Origin: an uncultured Oscillospiraceae bacterium
GTDB taxonomy: Bacteria; Bacillota; Clostridia; Oscillospirales; Oscillospiraceae
NCBI GenBank assembly: GCA_944385065.1
Contig: CALWVX010000097.1
Coordinates: 1 to 6,875 of the forward strand
Direction: 5' to 3'
DNA: 6,875 nt
Below the pieces are notes generated by a model. That model was given only the letters and a program-made list of their open reading frames with translations. It did not search any database and was not told the DNA's origin. Every line of letters begins with the position of its first letter. The stretch's first letter is position 1. Made by a program: the position numbers and the translations under genes. Shown piece after piece: positions 1-5,708 of the stretch.

Positions 1-980
1 TCACCGGCAACAGCCCCGGCAACGACATGCGCTTCTACACCGAGCGGTGCGAGGCCATGCGCAACTTCGCCAACAAGATCTGGAACGCCAGCCGCTTTTT
101 GATGATGAACCTGACCATCGACAGGTGTGAGCTGCCCGAGAAGCTGGAGCTGGAGGACCAGTGGATTTTGTCCAAGCTCAACCGCTGCATCCCCGAGGTC
201 ACCGAGAACATGGACCGCTTCGAGCTGGGGGTGGCCGCCCAGAAGATCTACGACTTCATCTGGGACGACTACTGCGACTGGTATATCGAGCTGACCAAGA
301 CGCGGCTTCAGGGAGAGGACGAGGACAGCAAGATCCGCTCACAGCAGGTGCTGTGCTATGTGCTGGTCCAGATGCTCAAGCTGCTCCACCCCTTCATGCC
401 CTTCATCACCGAGGAGATCTGGCAGGCCCTGCCTCGGGAGGAGGGGGCGGCCGAGGACGGCTTCCTCATGCTCCAGCAGTGGCCCCAGCGGCGGGAGGAC
501 CTGGACTTCCCCGCCCAGGAGAAGGCCATGGAGCTCATCATGGACGCCATCCGCGCCGTGCGCACCCGCCGCAGCGAGATGAATGTGCCCCCCTCCAAGA
601 AGGCCCACCTCACCGTGGCCGCCGCCGAGGAGGACACCTTCCGGCTGGGGGTGCCCTTCCTGAAAAAGCTGGCCTACGCCAGCGAGGTGGACTTCGTGCC
701 TGTGGGCACCGCCCCCCAGGCGGGCTCGGTCACCGTGGTGACCCACGCCGCCCAGCTGTCCATGCCCCTGGCCGAGCTGGTGGACCTGGAGAAGGAGAAG
801 GCCCGGATGGAGAAGGAGCACAAGAAGAACAGCGACGAGCTGCAGAAGCTCAACGCCAAGCTCCAGAACCCCGGCTTTGTGAACAAGGCCCCCGCCCACG
901 TGGTCCAGGCGGAGCGGGAGCGGGCCGTCCAGCTCACCGAGCTGGTGGCCAAGCTGGAGGAACAGCTGAAGAACATGTGA
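1..980 (+). CDS. valS: Valine--tRNA ligase, C-terminal part (5' truncated)
   Basis: This is the last 325 codons of valyl-tRNA synthetase, the cytoplasmic class I enzyme that charges tRNA-Val; the frame is open from base 3, so the gene begins before the window. The visible protein opens with TGNSPGNDMRFY and NFANKIWNASRF, the conserved stretch after the KMSKS loop where the catalytic core joins the anticodon-binding helical domain. The anticodon-binding domain follows (IWDDYCDWYIE, LLHPFMPFITEEIWQ, and RAVRTRRSEMNVPPSKK). From about visible residue 260 to the end there is a Lys/Glu-rich coiled coil (LVDLEKEKARMEKEHKK to LEEQLKNM), the tRNA-binding arm typical of bacterial ValRS. The HIGH and KMSKS motifs and the editing domain lie outside the window. 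The gene ends at TGA 978-980, directly before an intrinsic terminator, so it is the last gene of its transcript. The identification is firm. Confidence 0.97.
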   Translation, partial: TGNSPGNDMRFYTERCEAMRNFANKIWNASRFLMMNLTIDRCELPEKLELEDQWILSKLNRCIPEVTENMDRFELGVAAQKIYDFIWDDYCDWYIELTKTRLQGEDEDSKIRSQQVLCYVLVQMLKLLHPFMPFITEEIWQALPREEGAAEDGFLMLQQWPQRREDLDFPAQEKAMELIMDAIRAVRTRRSEMNVPPSKKAHLTVAAAEEDTFRLGVPFLKKLAYASEVDFVPVGTAPQAGSVTVVTHAAQLSMPLAELVDLEKEKARMEKEHKKNSDELQKLNAKLQNPGFVNKAPAHVVQAERERAVQLTELVAKLEEQLKNM

Positions 981-982
981 CG

Positions 983-1021
983 AAAAATCCGGCGGAGGAT
1001 GGAACTCCGCCGGATTTTTTT
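983..1021 (+). terminator. Intrinsic terminator of valS
   Basis: A GC-rich stem starts three bases after the valS stop. Bases 988-997 (TCCGGCGGAG) pair perfectly with 1005-1014 (CTCCGCCGGA) around a 7-nt loop. The stem is extended by an A-run at 983-987 pairing with the T-run that begins at 1015. The seven Ts at 1015-1021 form the U-tract. Because the A-run mirrors the T-run it could also act on the opposite strand, but no minus-strand gene needs it here. Confidence 0.93.
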
Positions 1022-1031
1022 GTTCCGACCC

Positions 1032-1060
1032 TTGACAGATGGGCCGTTTGGCCGTTTAAT
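1032..1060 (+). promoter_or_regulatory. SigA-type promoter of the aldo/keto reductase gene
   Basis: A perfect -35 box TTGACA (1032-1037) and a -10 box TTTAAT (1055-1060) are separated by exactly 17 nt. Transcription would start near 1067, leaving a leader of about 28 nt before the start codon at 1095. Its position just after the valS terminator shows that the downstream gene is independently transcribed. The call rests on the consensus match alone. Confidence 0.85.
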
Positions 1061-1094
1061 GGAAGCAGGAACGATCCAGACAGGGAGATGAGAC

Positions 1095-2111
1095 ATGATG
1101 GCAACCATTACACTGGGCGGGACCGGCCTGCGCATCGAGAAGAACGGCTTCGGCTGCCTGCCCATTCAGCGGGTCAGCGTGCAGCAGGCCGTCTATCTGC
1201 TGCACAAGGCGCTGGACGGGGGGATCAACTACTTCGACTCCGCCCGGAACTACACCGACAGCGAGGAGAAGGTGGGCCGCGCCTTCCGGGGGATGCGGGA
1301 CAAGGTGGTGCTGGCCACCAAGAGCCACGCCCTCACCGGGGCGGAGCTGAAAAAGCACCTGGAGGAGAGCCTGCGCTGCCTGGGCACCGACTATATCGAC
1401 GTGTACCAGTTCCACAATCCCCCCTTCTGCCCCCGCCCCGGGGGAGAGGACGGCCTGTACGACGCGGCCCTGGAGGCTCAGCGGGAGGGCAAGATCCGCT
1501 TTATCTCCCTGACCAACCACCGGCTGGGGGTGGCCCGGGAGGCGGTGGAGTCGGGGCTGTACGCCACTCTCCAGTTTCCCTACAGCTATCTGCGGGGGGA
1601 GCAGGAGCAGGAGCTGGTGGACCGGTGTCTGGCGGCGGGCATGGGCTTCATCGCCATGAAGGGGATGGCGGGCGGCCTGCTGCGGGACGGCCGGGTGGCC
1701 GCCGCCTGGATGGGGGAGCAGCCCGGCGTTGTGCCCATCTGGGGGGTGCAGAAGGAGGAGGAGCTGGACCAGTTCCTGTCCTGCGTCCCGGACACGCCCC
1801 CCCTCACCGACGGGGACCGGGCGGTCATCGCGCGGGACCGGGCGGAGCTGACCGGGGAGTTCTGCCGCTCCTGCGGCTACTGCATGCCCTGCCCGGCGGG
1901 CATCCAGATCAACCAGTGCGCCCGGATGGGGCTGATGCTCCGGCGGATGCGGGAGGAGGACTATCTCACCGAGTACTGGCAGCAGGAGATGAAGAAGATC
2001 GAGGGCTGTCTCCACTGCGGAAAGTGCGCCGCCAAATGCCCCTACGGTCTGGACACCCCCCGGCTGCTGGAGGACAACTACAAGACCTACTGGACCTATT
2101 TTGAGAAGTAA
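1095..2111 (+). CDS. Aldo/keto reductase with C-terminal twin Fe-S cysteine clusters
   Basis: This 338-residue cytoplasmic oxidoreductase joins an aldo/keto reductase (AKR) TIM barrel (about residues 3-245) to a ferredoxin-like tail, the COG1453 type of architecture. The AKR catalytic tetrad is visible: Asp48 (in FDSARNY), Tyr53, Lys76 (in LATKSH) and His107 (in YQFHN), so NAD(P)H-dependent carbonyl/alcohol chemistry is plausible. The tail has Cys257, 260, 263 and 266 (CxxCxxCxxCP), another Cys at 275, and Cys305, 308, 311 and 315 (CxxCxxCxxxCP), the spacing of 4Fe-4S ligands. Known members are poorly characterised; the clusters may pass electrons to or from the nicotinamide site. The substrate cannot be read from sequence. 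The start is ATG 1095 with GGGAG at 1083-1087, 7 nt upstream; ATG 1098 is a near-equal alternative. It stands alone between its own promoter and a terminal hairpin. Confidence 0.92.
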   Translation: MMATITLGGTGLRIEKNGFGCLPIQRVSVQQAVYLLHKALDGGINYFDSARNYTDSEEKVGRAFRGMRDKVVLATKSHALTGAELKKHLEESLRCLGTDYIDVYQFHNPPFCPRPGGEDGLYDAALEAQREGKIRFISLTNHRLGVAREAVESGLYATLQFPYSYLRGEQEQELVDRCLAAGMGFIAMKGMAGGLLRDGRVAAAWMGEQPGVVPIWGVQKEEELDQFLSCVPDTPPLTDGDRAVIARDRAELTGEFCRSCGYCMPCPAGIQINQCARMGLMLRRMREEDYLTEYWQQEMKKIEGCLHCGKCAAKCPYGLDTPRLLEDNYKTYWTYFEK

Positions 2112-2114
2112 ACG

Positions 2115-2156
2115 ATCAGGGGACCTGAGCACATCGCTGTGCTCAGGTCCCCTGAT
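2115..2156. terminator. Long perfect hairpin between convergent genes, probable bidirectional terminator
   Basis: Bases 2115-2133 are the exact reverse complement of 2138-2156: a 19-bp stem without a mismatch, closed by the tetraloop TCGC. It begins four bases after the aldo/keto reductase stop and lies 49 bp beyond the end of the convergent small gene. There is no real T-run on either side (GCTATCCC on the plus strand, CGTTTACTT on the minus strand), so it is not a textbook intrinsic terminator. Its position suggests transcript-end formation or 3' end protection for one or both genes. Confidence 0.7.
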
Positions 2157-2182
2157 GCTATCCCGCTGACGGCGGTTCGGGC

Positions 2183-2203
2183 CGCCGCCCCGCCGGGGCG
2201 GCG
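2183..2203 (-). terminator. GC-rich hairpin after the DUF6440-like gene (possible terminator)
   Basis: CGCCGCCCC (2183-2191) pairs with GGGGCGGCG (2195-2203) over 9 bp with a 3-nt loop, placed one base past the stop of the minus-strand small gene. A competing hairpin, CGGCGG 2170-2175 with CCGCCG 2182-2187, overlaps it. Neither is followed by a U-tract. This may be a weak or Rho-assisted termination site, or simply GC-rich intergenic sequence that folds. Confidence 0.4.
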
Positions 2204-2204
2204 A

Positions 2205-2399
2205 TCACTGGCCGTCCGCGCCGATCGTGCGGGTGATGATAGGCTTTCCGTCCTGATCCACCAGCACCGTGACGCCGCAGCCGGAGGTCATGTTGGAGGA
2301 GAGCAGCAGATAGTTCACGCCGGTCTCCGTGTCCACGATGATCTTCCGGACATTTGCGACCCCCTGGGAGTAGGTTTCGACAAAGCGTTCTTTTTCCAT
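2205..2399 (-). CDS. Small DUF6440-like protein
   Basis: This is a 64-residue protein with no signal peptide or membrane segment. The core KIIVDTETGVNYLL followed by LVDQDGKPII matches what I know of DUF6440, a family of small Firmicutes proteins of unknown function that often occur as solitary genes; the family call is from memory of this pattern. The protein looks like a compact beta-rich fold with a Gly-rich turn (SSNMTSGCGV). The start is well supported: AAAGGAG (2407-2413, minus strand) sits 7 nt before ATG 2397-2399, and a near-consensus promoter lies upstream. The gene is monocistronic and convergent with the aldo/keto reductase. No function is proposed. Confidence 0.8.
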   Translation of the reverse strand: MEKERFVETYSQGVANVRKIIVDTETGVNYLLLSSNMTSGCGVTVLVDQDGKPIITRTIGADGQ

Positions 2400-2452
2400 G
2401 TTCAGACTCCTTTCCGGGACGGGAGAGCCGCGGCTCCCCGGTCCGCCGGGAC

Positions 2453-2481
2453 AGTATAGTATATTTTTTCCCGGATGTAAA
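2453..2481 (-). promoter_or_regulatory. SigA-type promoter of the DUF6440-like gene
   Basis: Read on the minus strand, -35 TTTACA (2476-2481) and -10 TATACT (2453-2458) are 17 nt apart, with an A-rich spacer (GAAAAAATATAC). Transcription would start about 45-50 nt upstream of the ATG at 2399. The -35 box begins two bases past the stem of the hairpin that ends the upstream gtr-like operon, so terminator tail and promoter share the same bases. Confidence 0.82.
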
Positions 2482-2483
2482 GA

Positions 2484-2509
2484 CGGGCCATGCCGAACGG
2501 CATGGCCCG
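2484..2509 (-). terminator. Terminator hairpin of the gtr-like operon
   Basis: CGGGCCATGCC (2484-2494) pairs with GGCATGGCCCG (2499-2509): 11 bp without mismatch around a 4-nt loop (GAAC). It lies 14 bp beyond the end of the last operon gene. On the minus strand it is followed by TCTTTACA, a short and imperfect U-tract, so termination may be partial and some read-through into the DUF6440-like gene is possible. Confidence 0.65.
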
Positions 2510-2523
2510 CGGACTTTGTCCCG

Positions 2524-2964
2524 TTATCTGGTTTTGAAGGCGAAGAACCGCTGCCCGAAGTAGTTCAGAACCACGAACAGCCCCGAGCCCGCCAGCAGGG
2601 TCAGGTTGCCCTCCCACTGGGGGCTGAGGTCCATGCCGGCCAGCACCCACTCCATGATGGGCTGGGCCAGACCGTAGGCCAGCAGCCAGCAGACGGTGAT
2701 GTTGAGCGCGAACCGCAGGACCACCCCGGCCCCCTTCTCCTGATTGCGGAAGGTGAAGTGCTTGTTGAGAAAGAAGCTGACCACGCTGCCCACAATGTAG
2801 TTGGCGGCCGAGGAGATCCACTCGCCGATCTCCCCCCAGGTGTGGAGCCCCGCCAGATTGTAGAGGCCGAACATGACCCCATAGCCCACCAGGGTGTTGA
2901 TGCACCCCACGATGATAAACCGGAAGAAGGTGGGATCAAAGATCTTTTTCAGCTTGTTCCTCAT
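2524..2964 (-). CDS. GtrA/GtcA-like membrane protein (putative lipid-linked sugar flippase component)
   Basis: This is a 146-residue membrane protein with four predicted helices (about residues 14-38, 49-66, 81-103 and 119-138), the size and topology of the GtrA family. Family hallmarks are visible: FFRFIIVGCINTLVGYGVMF at the start, SFFLNKHFTFRN after helix 2, and a C-terminal NYFGQRFFAFKTR. GtrA/GtcA proteins are thought to help move undecaprenyl-phosphate-linked sugars to the outer face of the membrane, or to assist the glycosyltransferase that uses them. The start chosen is ATG 2962-2964, with GAGGGA (2972-2977) 7 nt upstream; a longer reading to 3024 adds 20 residues lacking family features. 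The gene overlaps the end of the preceding GT2 gene by 29 bp, indicating tight co-expression. It is the last gene of the operon. Confidence 0.9.
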   Translation of the reverse strand: MRNKLKKIFDPTFFRFIIVGCINTLVGYGVMFGLYNLAGLHTWGEIGEWISSAANYIVGSVVSFFLNKHFTFRNQEKGAGVVLRFALNITVCWLLAYGLAQPIMEWVLAGMDLSPQWEGNLTLLAGSGLFVVLNYFGQRFFAFKTR

Positions 2965-3907
2965 GGGTCTGTCCCTCGCAGCGGTCGGCCACGATGTACC
3001 GGGGCCGGTCCTTGATTTCCTCATAGATTTTGGCGATGTAATAGCCGATGATGCCCAGACAGATCATCAGAATGCTGCCGATGAACAGCTGGAGCAGGAT
3101 GACGGTGGTGAAGCCCTCCAGGGCCTGTCCGGTGACCTTCTGCCACAGCGACCAGATGCCCAGCACCACCGAGCACAGGAAGACCACCACCCCCAGCAGG
3201 GTGACGATCTGCAGCGGGGCGGCTGAGAAGGAGGTGATGTTGGTGACGGCGTAGCGGATCAGGCTGCGCAGGGACCACTTGGACTCCCCCTCCAGCCGGG
3301 GCTGCACCTCAAACTCCACCTGGGCGGTCTGAAAGCCGATCCAGGAGGACAACGCCCGGAAGAAGGCGTTCTTCTCCCGCATGGCCAGCAGGGTGTCCAC
3401 CGCCCGGCGGTCCAGCAGCTTGAAGTCGGAGGCCCGGGACATGTCGATGCCGGTGGCATTGCTGATGATGGAGTAGAAGGTCTTGGCCGCCAGGGTGTGC
3501 AGGGGGCTCTCCTTGCCCCGGCTGGTCTTGACGCCCTCCACCACCTGATAGCCCTCCTGCCACAGCCGGTACATCTCCACGATCTTCTCCGGCGGGTGCT
3601 GCAGGTCGCAGTCCAGCACCACGGCGCAGTCCCCCCGGGCCTGGGCCAGACCGGCGAAGATGGCGGCCTCCTTGCCGAAGTTCCGGGAGAAGCGCACCCC
3701 CCGCACCTGGGGGAAGCGGGCGGTCTGGCCCTGAATGGCGGCCCAGGTGCCGTCCTTGGAGCCGTCGTCCACAAAGATGATCTCGTGGGGGATGGCCTCC
3801 CCCGCCAGCAGCCGGCCGATGACCTGGGCGGCCCGGGGGACCGAGGCCTCCTCGCAGTAGGCCGGAAGGACCACCGACAGCAGTCCCGTCTTTTGTTTCT
3901 CCTGCAT
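2936..3907 (-). CDS. GT2 polyprenyl-phosphate glycosyltransferase (GtrB/CsbB/DPM1-like)
   Basis: This is a 323-residue membrane-anchored glycosyltransferase of family GT2 that should transfer a hexose from a nucleotide sugar to undecaprenyl phosphate on the cytoplasmic face. The GT-A domain (about 10-225) has SVVLPAYCEE, the nucleotide-binding IIFVDDGSKDGTW (Asp47-Asp48), FSRNFGKEAA, the metal-binding DCD (99-101, in VVLDCDLQHPPE) and RASDFKLLDR. Two C-terminal membrane helices follow (about 231-254 and 267-291), then a short cytosolic tail with IKDRPRYIV, as in GtrB, ArnC and CsbB. The length matches the family. The start chosen is ATG 3905-3907, four bases after the stop of the previous gene, with AGGAG (3916-3920) inside that gene's last codons; an in-frame ATG at 3940 would overlap upstream coding sequence without need. 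The sugar cannot be determined. Confidence 0.93.
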   Translation of the reverse strand: MQEKQKTGLLSVVLPAYCEEASVPRAAQVIGRLLAGEAIPHEIIFVDDGSKDGTWAAIQGQTARFPQVRGVRFSRNFGKEAAIFAGLAQARGDCAVVLDCDLQHPPEKIVEMYRLWQEGYQVVEGVKTSRGKESPLHTLAAKTFYSIISNATGIDMSRASDFKLLDRRAVDTLLAMREKNAFFRALSSWIGFQTAQVEFEVQPRLEGESKWSLRSLIRYAVTNITSFSAAPLQIVTLLGVVVFLCSVVLGIWSLWQKVTGQALEGFTTVILLQLFIGSILMICLGIIGYYIAKIYEEIKDRPRYIVADRCEGQTHEEQAEKDL

Positions 3908-3911
3908 GGGC

Positions 3912-5513
3912 TTATCTCCTGTTCTCGTATGCGATCTCATAGTCGGACTTGGGGGTGTACTCCTCCGCCATCCGCACCACCACCCGGCCGTCCAGCACCT
4001 GGACGCTGCCCTGGGCGGGGTAGAGGGGCATGGCCTGGAATTCCGGGGAGTCCGAGATGGCCAGCATGGTCTCCTCGCTCAGCTCGTCCGCCGGGAAATT
4101 GAGCCAGTCGCTGAGATAGGAGTACAGGTGCTTGTTCAGGGGGAGCACCGAGTTCAGCGGGACGCTGTAGTGGTCCACCTGGGCATAGCTGGGGATGTCC
4201 GAGACGATCTGGTCGGCGGGGACCGCCCCCACGATGGCGATCTCCATCCCCGGCTCGTACCCTTCGCAGCTCTCGATCCGGGTGAGCAGCCGGGTGGCGT
4301 AGCTCTCGGTGGCCCGGTGGGCCTGAGCCGAGGCGGTGTACAGCAGGTTGTTGGTGTTCAGGCAGAACAGCAGCAGGGCGGCACACCACACCGCCCCCGC
4401 GGGGGCGAGCAGGCGCCAGGGCGCGGCGGGCGCCGGCAGGCCGTCCGCCCGGTCCAGCACCAGCAGCACCAGCAGATAGACGGCCACAAAGGCGTACTTC
4501 ATCAGGGGGGTGGGGGCGGAGTAGGGGCTGAGCACCTGCATGAAGTTCATCCCCAGAGGCAGCAGGGCCAGCAGGACCAGCCCTCCCGCCGGGCGCCACT
4601 TCTCCTTCCAGAGTCCCCGGCCGGAAAACACCGCCCACACAGCGCCCACTCCCATCCCCAGAGCCAGCAGATTGAGAATGGCGAAGGGGAGGGAGGCAAA
4701 GCCGTCGGCCGAGCCGGGGAGGAAGAAGAAGGCGATCACCTGCTTATAGGTCTCCACGATCAGACCGGGCAGCCGGGCAAAGGGGTAGCCCGCGCTGGCC
4801 GCGTCCATCCCCAGATAGGACAGCAGCTCCAGCCCCTTGACGGCCAGGAAAACGCGCAGGACGATGTAATACAGCACCGCCCCGGCGGCCAGATAGCTCA
4901 CCAGCCGCAGCCCCAGCCGCAGCGTCCCCCGGAAGTCGGAGGCCGGGTCCAGCACGGCCCGGAACACCGTCAGCAGGGACAGGGCGATGGCCACCGCCGC
5001 ATAGGCCTGATAGGTGCCCATGGACAGGGCCAGGGCGATCACCCCGAAGGGCCAGCCCAGGTTCCCCCGCCGGGCCAGCCAGACGGACCACACCGCCAGG
5101 AAAATGGCCAGACAGTAGGCCGAGGCGGTGAACAGATAGAGGAAGGTGTACCCCACGCAGGGGAACAGGGCCATGACCGCCCCCGCCAGGGCGGAGAGCA
5201 GGCGGCTGCGCAGCCCCAGCAGGTCGGTGGCCAGGGCGGCGGCCAGAGCCAGAAACAGCAGGGACATTAGGCCGATCACCGCCGGCATCTGGGTGAAGTT
5301 GTTCAGGGCCGAGGCGTAGTGGAGGAACCACCGGCCGGAGACGGTCATCTGCTGGGGGTCGAACACCCGGCTGAGCCCGTCGGAGTTGGGGATCAGGTTG
5401 GTAAAGGCGTAGATGTGGCACAGATAGCCGGCGATCAGACAGCTGAAGAAGGCCCAGCGCCGGGCGGGGGCGACGCCCCGCCACAGCCTGCGCCCCAGGG
5501 CGTCGATGGACAT
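3912..5513 (-). CDS. GtrII-like multi-membrane glycosyltransferase
   Basis: This is a 533-residue polytopic membrane protein, first gene of the operon. About 11-12 hydrophobic helices fill residues 20-386, and a soluble C-terminal part of about 145 residues (390-533) follows. Conserved features of the GtrII/GtrC-type glucosyltransferase family (PF14264, by recognition) are NSDGLSRVFDP (43-53), SGRWFLHY (59-66) and SMGTYQAYAA (164-173); the acidic loop after helix 1 is the expected catalytic face. Such enzymes take a sugar from undecaprenyl phosphate and add it to a surface polymer outside the membrane. The start is ATG 5511-5513 with GGGAGGG (5519-5525) 5 nt upstream. It is followed directly by the lipid-sugar synthase and the GtrA-like protein, which supplies its donor. 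It is somewhat longer than the phage enzymes as I recall them. The acceptor is unknown; a teichoic acid or wall polysaccharide is the likely class. Confidence 0.85.
   Translation of the reverse strand: MSIDALGRRLWRGVAPARRWAFFSCLIAGYLCHIYAFTNLIPNSDGLSRVFDPQQMTVSGRWFLHYASALNNFTQMPAVIGLMSLLFLALAAALATDLLGLRSRLLSALAGAVMALFPCVGYTFLYLFTASAYCLAIFLAVWSVWLARRGNLGWPFGVIALALSMGTYQAYAAVAIALSLLTVFRAVLDPASDFRGTLRLGLRLVSYLAAGAVLYYIVLRVFLAVKGLELLSYLGMDAASAGYPFARLPGLIVETYKQVIAFFFLPGSADGFASLPFAILNLLALGMGVGAVWAVFSGRGLWKEKWRPAGGLVLLALLPLGMNFMQVLSPYSAPTPLMKYAFVAVYLLVLLVLDRADGLPAPAAPWRLLAPAGAVWCAALLLFCLNTNNLLYTASAQAHRATESYATRLLTRIESCEGYEPGMEIAIVGAVPADQIVSDIPSYAQVDHYSVPLNSVLPLNKHLYSYLSDWLNFPADELSEETMLAISDSPEFQAMPLYPAQGSVQVLDGRVVVRMAEEYTPKSDYEIAYENRR
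3916..3920 (-). promoter_or_regulatory. Ribosome site deciding the GT2 start
   Basis: AGGAG on the minus strand lies within the last codons of the GtrII-like gene and ends 8 nt before ATG 3907. This supports the shorter GT2 start over the in-frame ATG at 3940 and implies translational coupling: the upstream stop (3912-3914) lies between this site and the new start. Confidence 0.75.
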
Positions 5514-5557
5514 AACATCCCTCCCGGGCGGAATCGTTCCAAGACAGTTTACCCCTT

Positions 5558-5586
5558 ATTATAAAATAAACGGCCCGATTTTGCAA
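5558..5586 (-). promoter_or_regulatory. SigA-type promoter of the gtr-like operon
   Basis: Read on the minus strand, -35 TTGCAA (5581-5586) and a perfect -10 TATAAT (5558-5563) are 17 nt apart, in a local AT-rich stretch (TTTATTTTATAATAA). Transcription would start near 5551, giving a leader of about 38 nt. The -35 box lies inside an inverted repeat (5571-5577/5590-5596), so access to it could be controlled. Confidence 0.83.
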
Positions 5587-5596
5587 GAGCGGGCCG
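5571..5596. repeat. Inverted repeat enclosing the -35 box of the gtr-like operon
   Basis: CGGCCCG (5571-5577) and CGGGCCG (5590-5596) are perfect 7-bp inverted arms separated by 12 bp; the spacer contains the -35 hexamer. On the minus strand the right side is followed by a T-rich run, so it could be an old terminator whose tail became promoter DNA; alternatively it is an operator. Confidence 0.6.
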
Positions 5597-5612
5597 TGAT
5601 GAGCGGGAGACA

Positions 5613-5641
5613 TTGGCGCGGTACGCGGAATGTGGTATCAT
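5613..5641 (+). promoter_or_regulatory. Extended -10 promoter of the sigma/anti-sigma operon
   Basis: -35 TTGGCG (5613-5618) and -10 TATCAT (5636-5641) are 17 nt apart, with the extended -10 TG at 5633-5634 preceding the hexamer by one base. Transcription would start near 5648, leaving about 60 nt of leader before GTG 5709. The resemblance is to a housekeeping promoter rather than an ECF-type one. Its -35 box is 26 bp from that of the divergent operon. Confidence 0.72.
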
Positions 5642-5691
5642 GGCGGTGATTCATACTGTAACGTTTTGGCCCGGAGCGGGTTATTGGAGTG

Positions 5692-5699
5692 AAAGGGGG
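5692..5699 (+). promoter_or_regulatory. Ribosome site deciding the GTG start of the sigma factor
   Basis: AAAGGGGG ends 9 nt before GTG 5709. No comparable site precedes the upstream in-frame candidates TTG 5613 or ATG 5640, which lie in the promoter's -35 and -10 boxes. Confidence 0.75.
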
Positions 5700-5708
5700 C
5701 TGCGGCGT

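Noticed and set aside
161..2104. A 647-codon open frame crossing valS, its terminator and the aldo/keto reductase gene
   Set aside because: Its Gly/Arg/Pro/Ala-rich translation is the out-of-frame shadow of two well-identified genes in GC-rich DNA, and it runs through an intrinsic terminator and a promoter.
1056..2132. A 358-codon minus-strand open frame opposite the aldo/keto reductase gene
   Set aside because: It is a low-complexity antisense shadow. Its first residues resemble those of the plus-strand open frame at 2139 only because both start in the arms of the 19-bp hairpin.
2139..2459. A plus-strand 106-codon open frame opposite the DUF6440-like gene
   Set aside because: It starts inside a hairpin arm, has no ribosome site and runs antisense over a gene with a clear promoter, ribosome site and family pattern.
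2965..3024. A 20-residue N-terminal extension of the GtrA-like protein
   Set aside because: The extension (MRKSRTGPGTSW and following) is out-of-frame GT2 coding sequence without family features; ATG 2964 has a good ribosome site and matches the family start.
3906..5270. A 454-codon plus-strand open frame opposite the GtrII-like gene
   Set aside because: The translation is Gly/Gln/His-rich without domain signals, and mirrors codons of the minus-strand gene, whose protein has recognisable motifs, membrane helices and a good ribosome site.
2524..5513. The gtr-like genes as part of a seroconverting prophage
   Set aside because: No integrase, attachment site or phage structural gene is visible, and the flanks are ordinary chromosomal genes.
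5657..5662. TGTAAC upstream of the sigma gene, resembling an ECF -35 element for autoregulation
   Set aside because: No CGTC/CGAC-like -10 element is found 16-17 nt downstream (the bases near 5679-5683 read GGTTA), so an ECF promoter is not supported.
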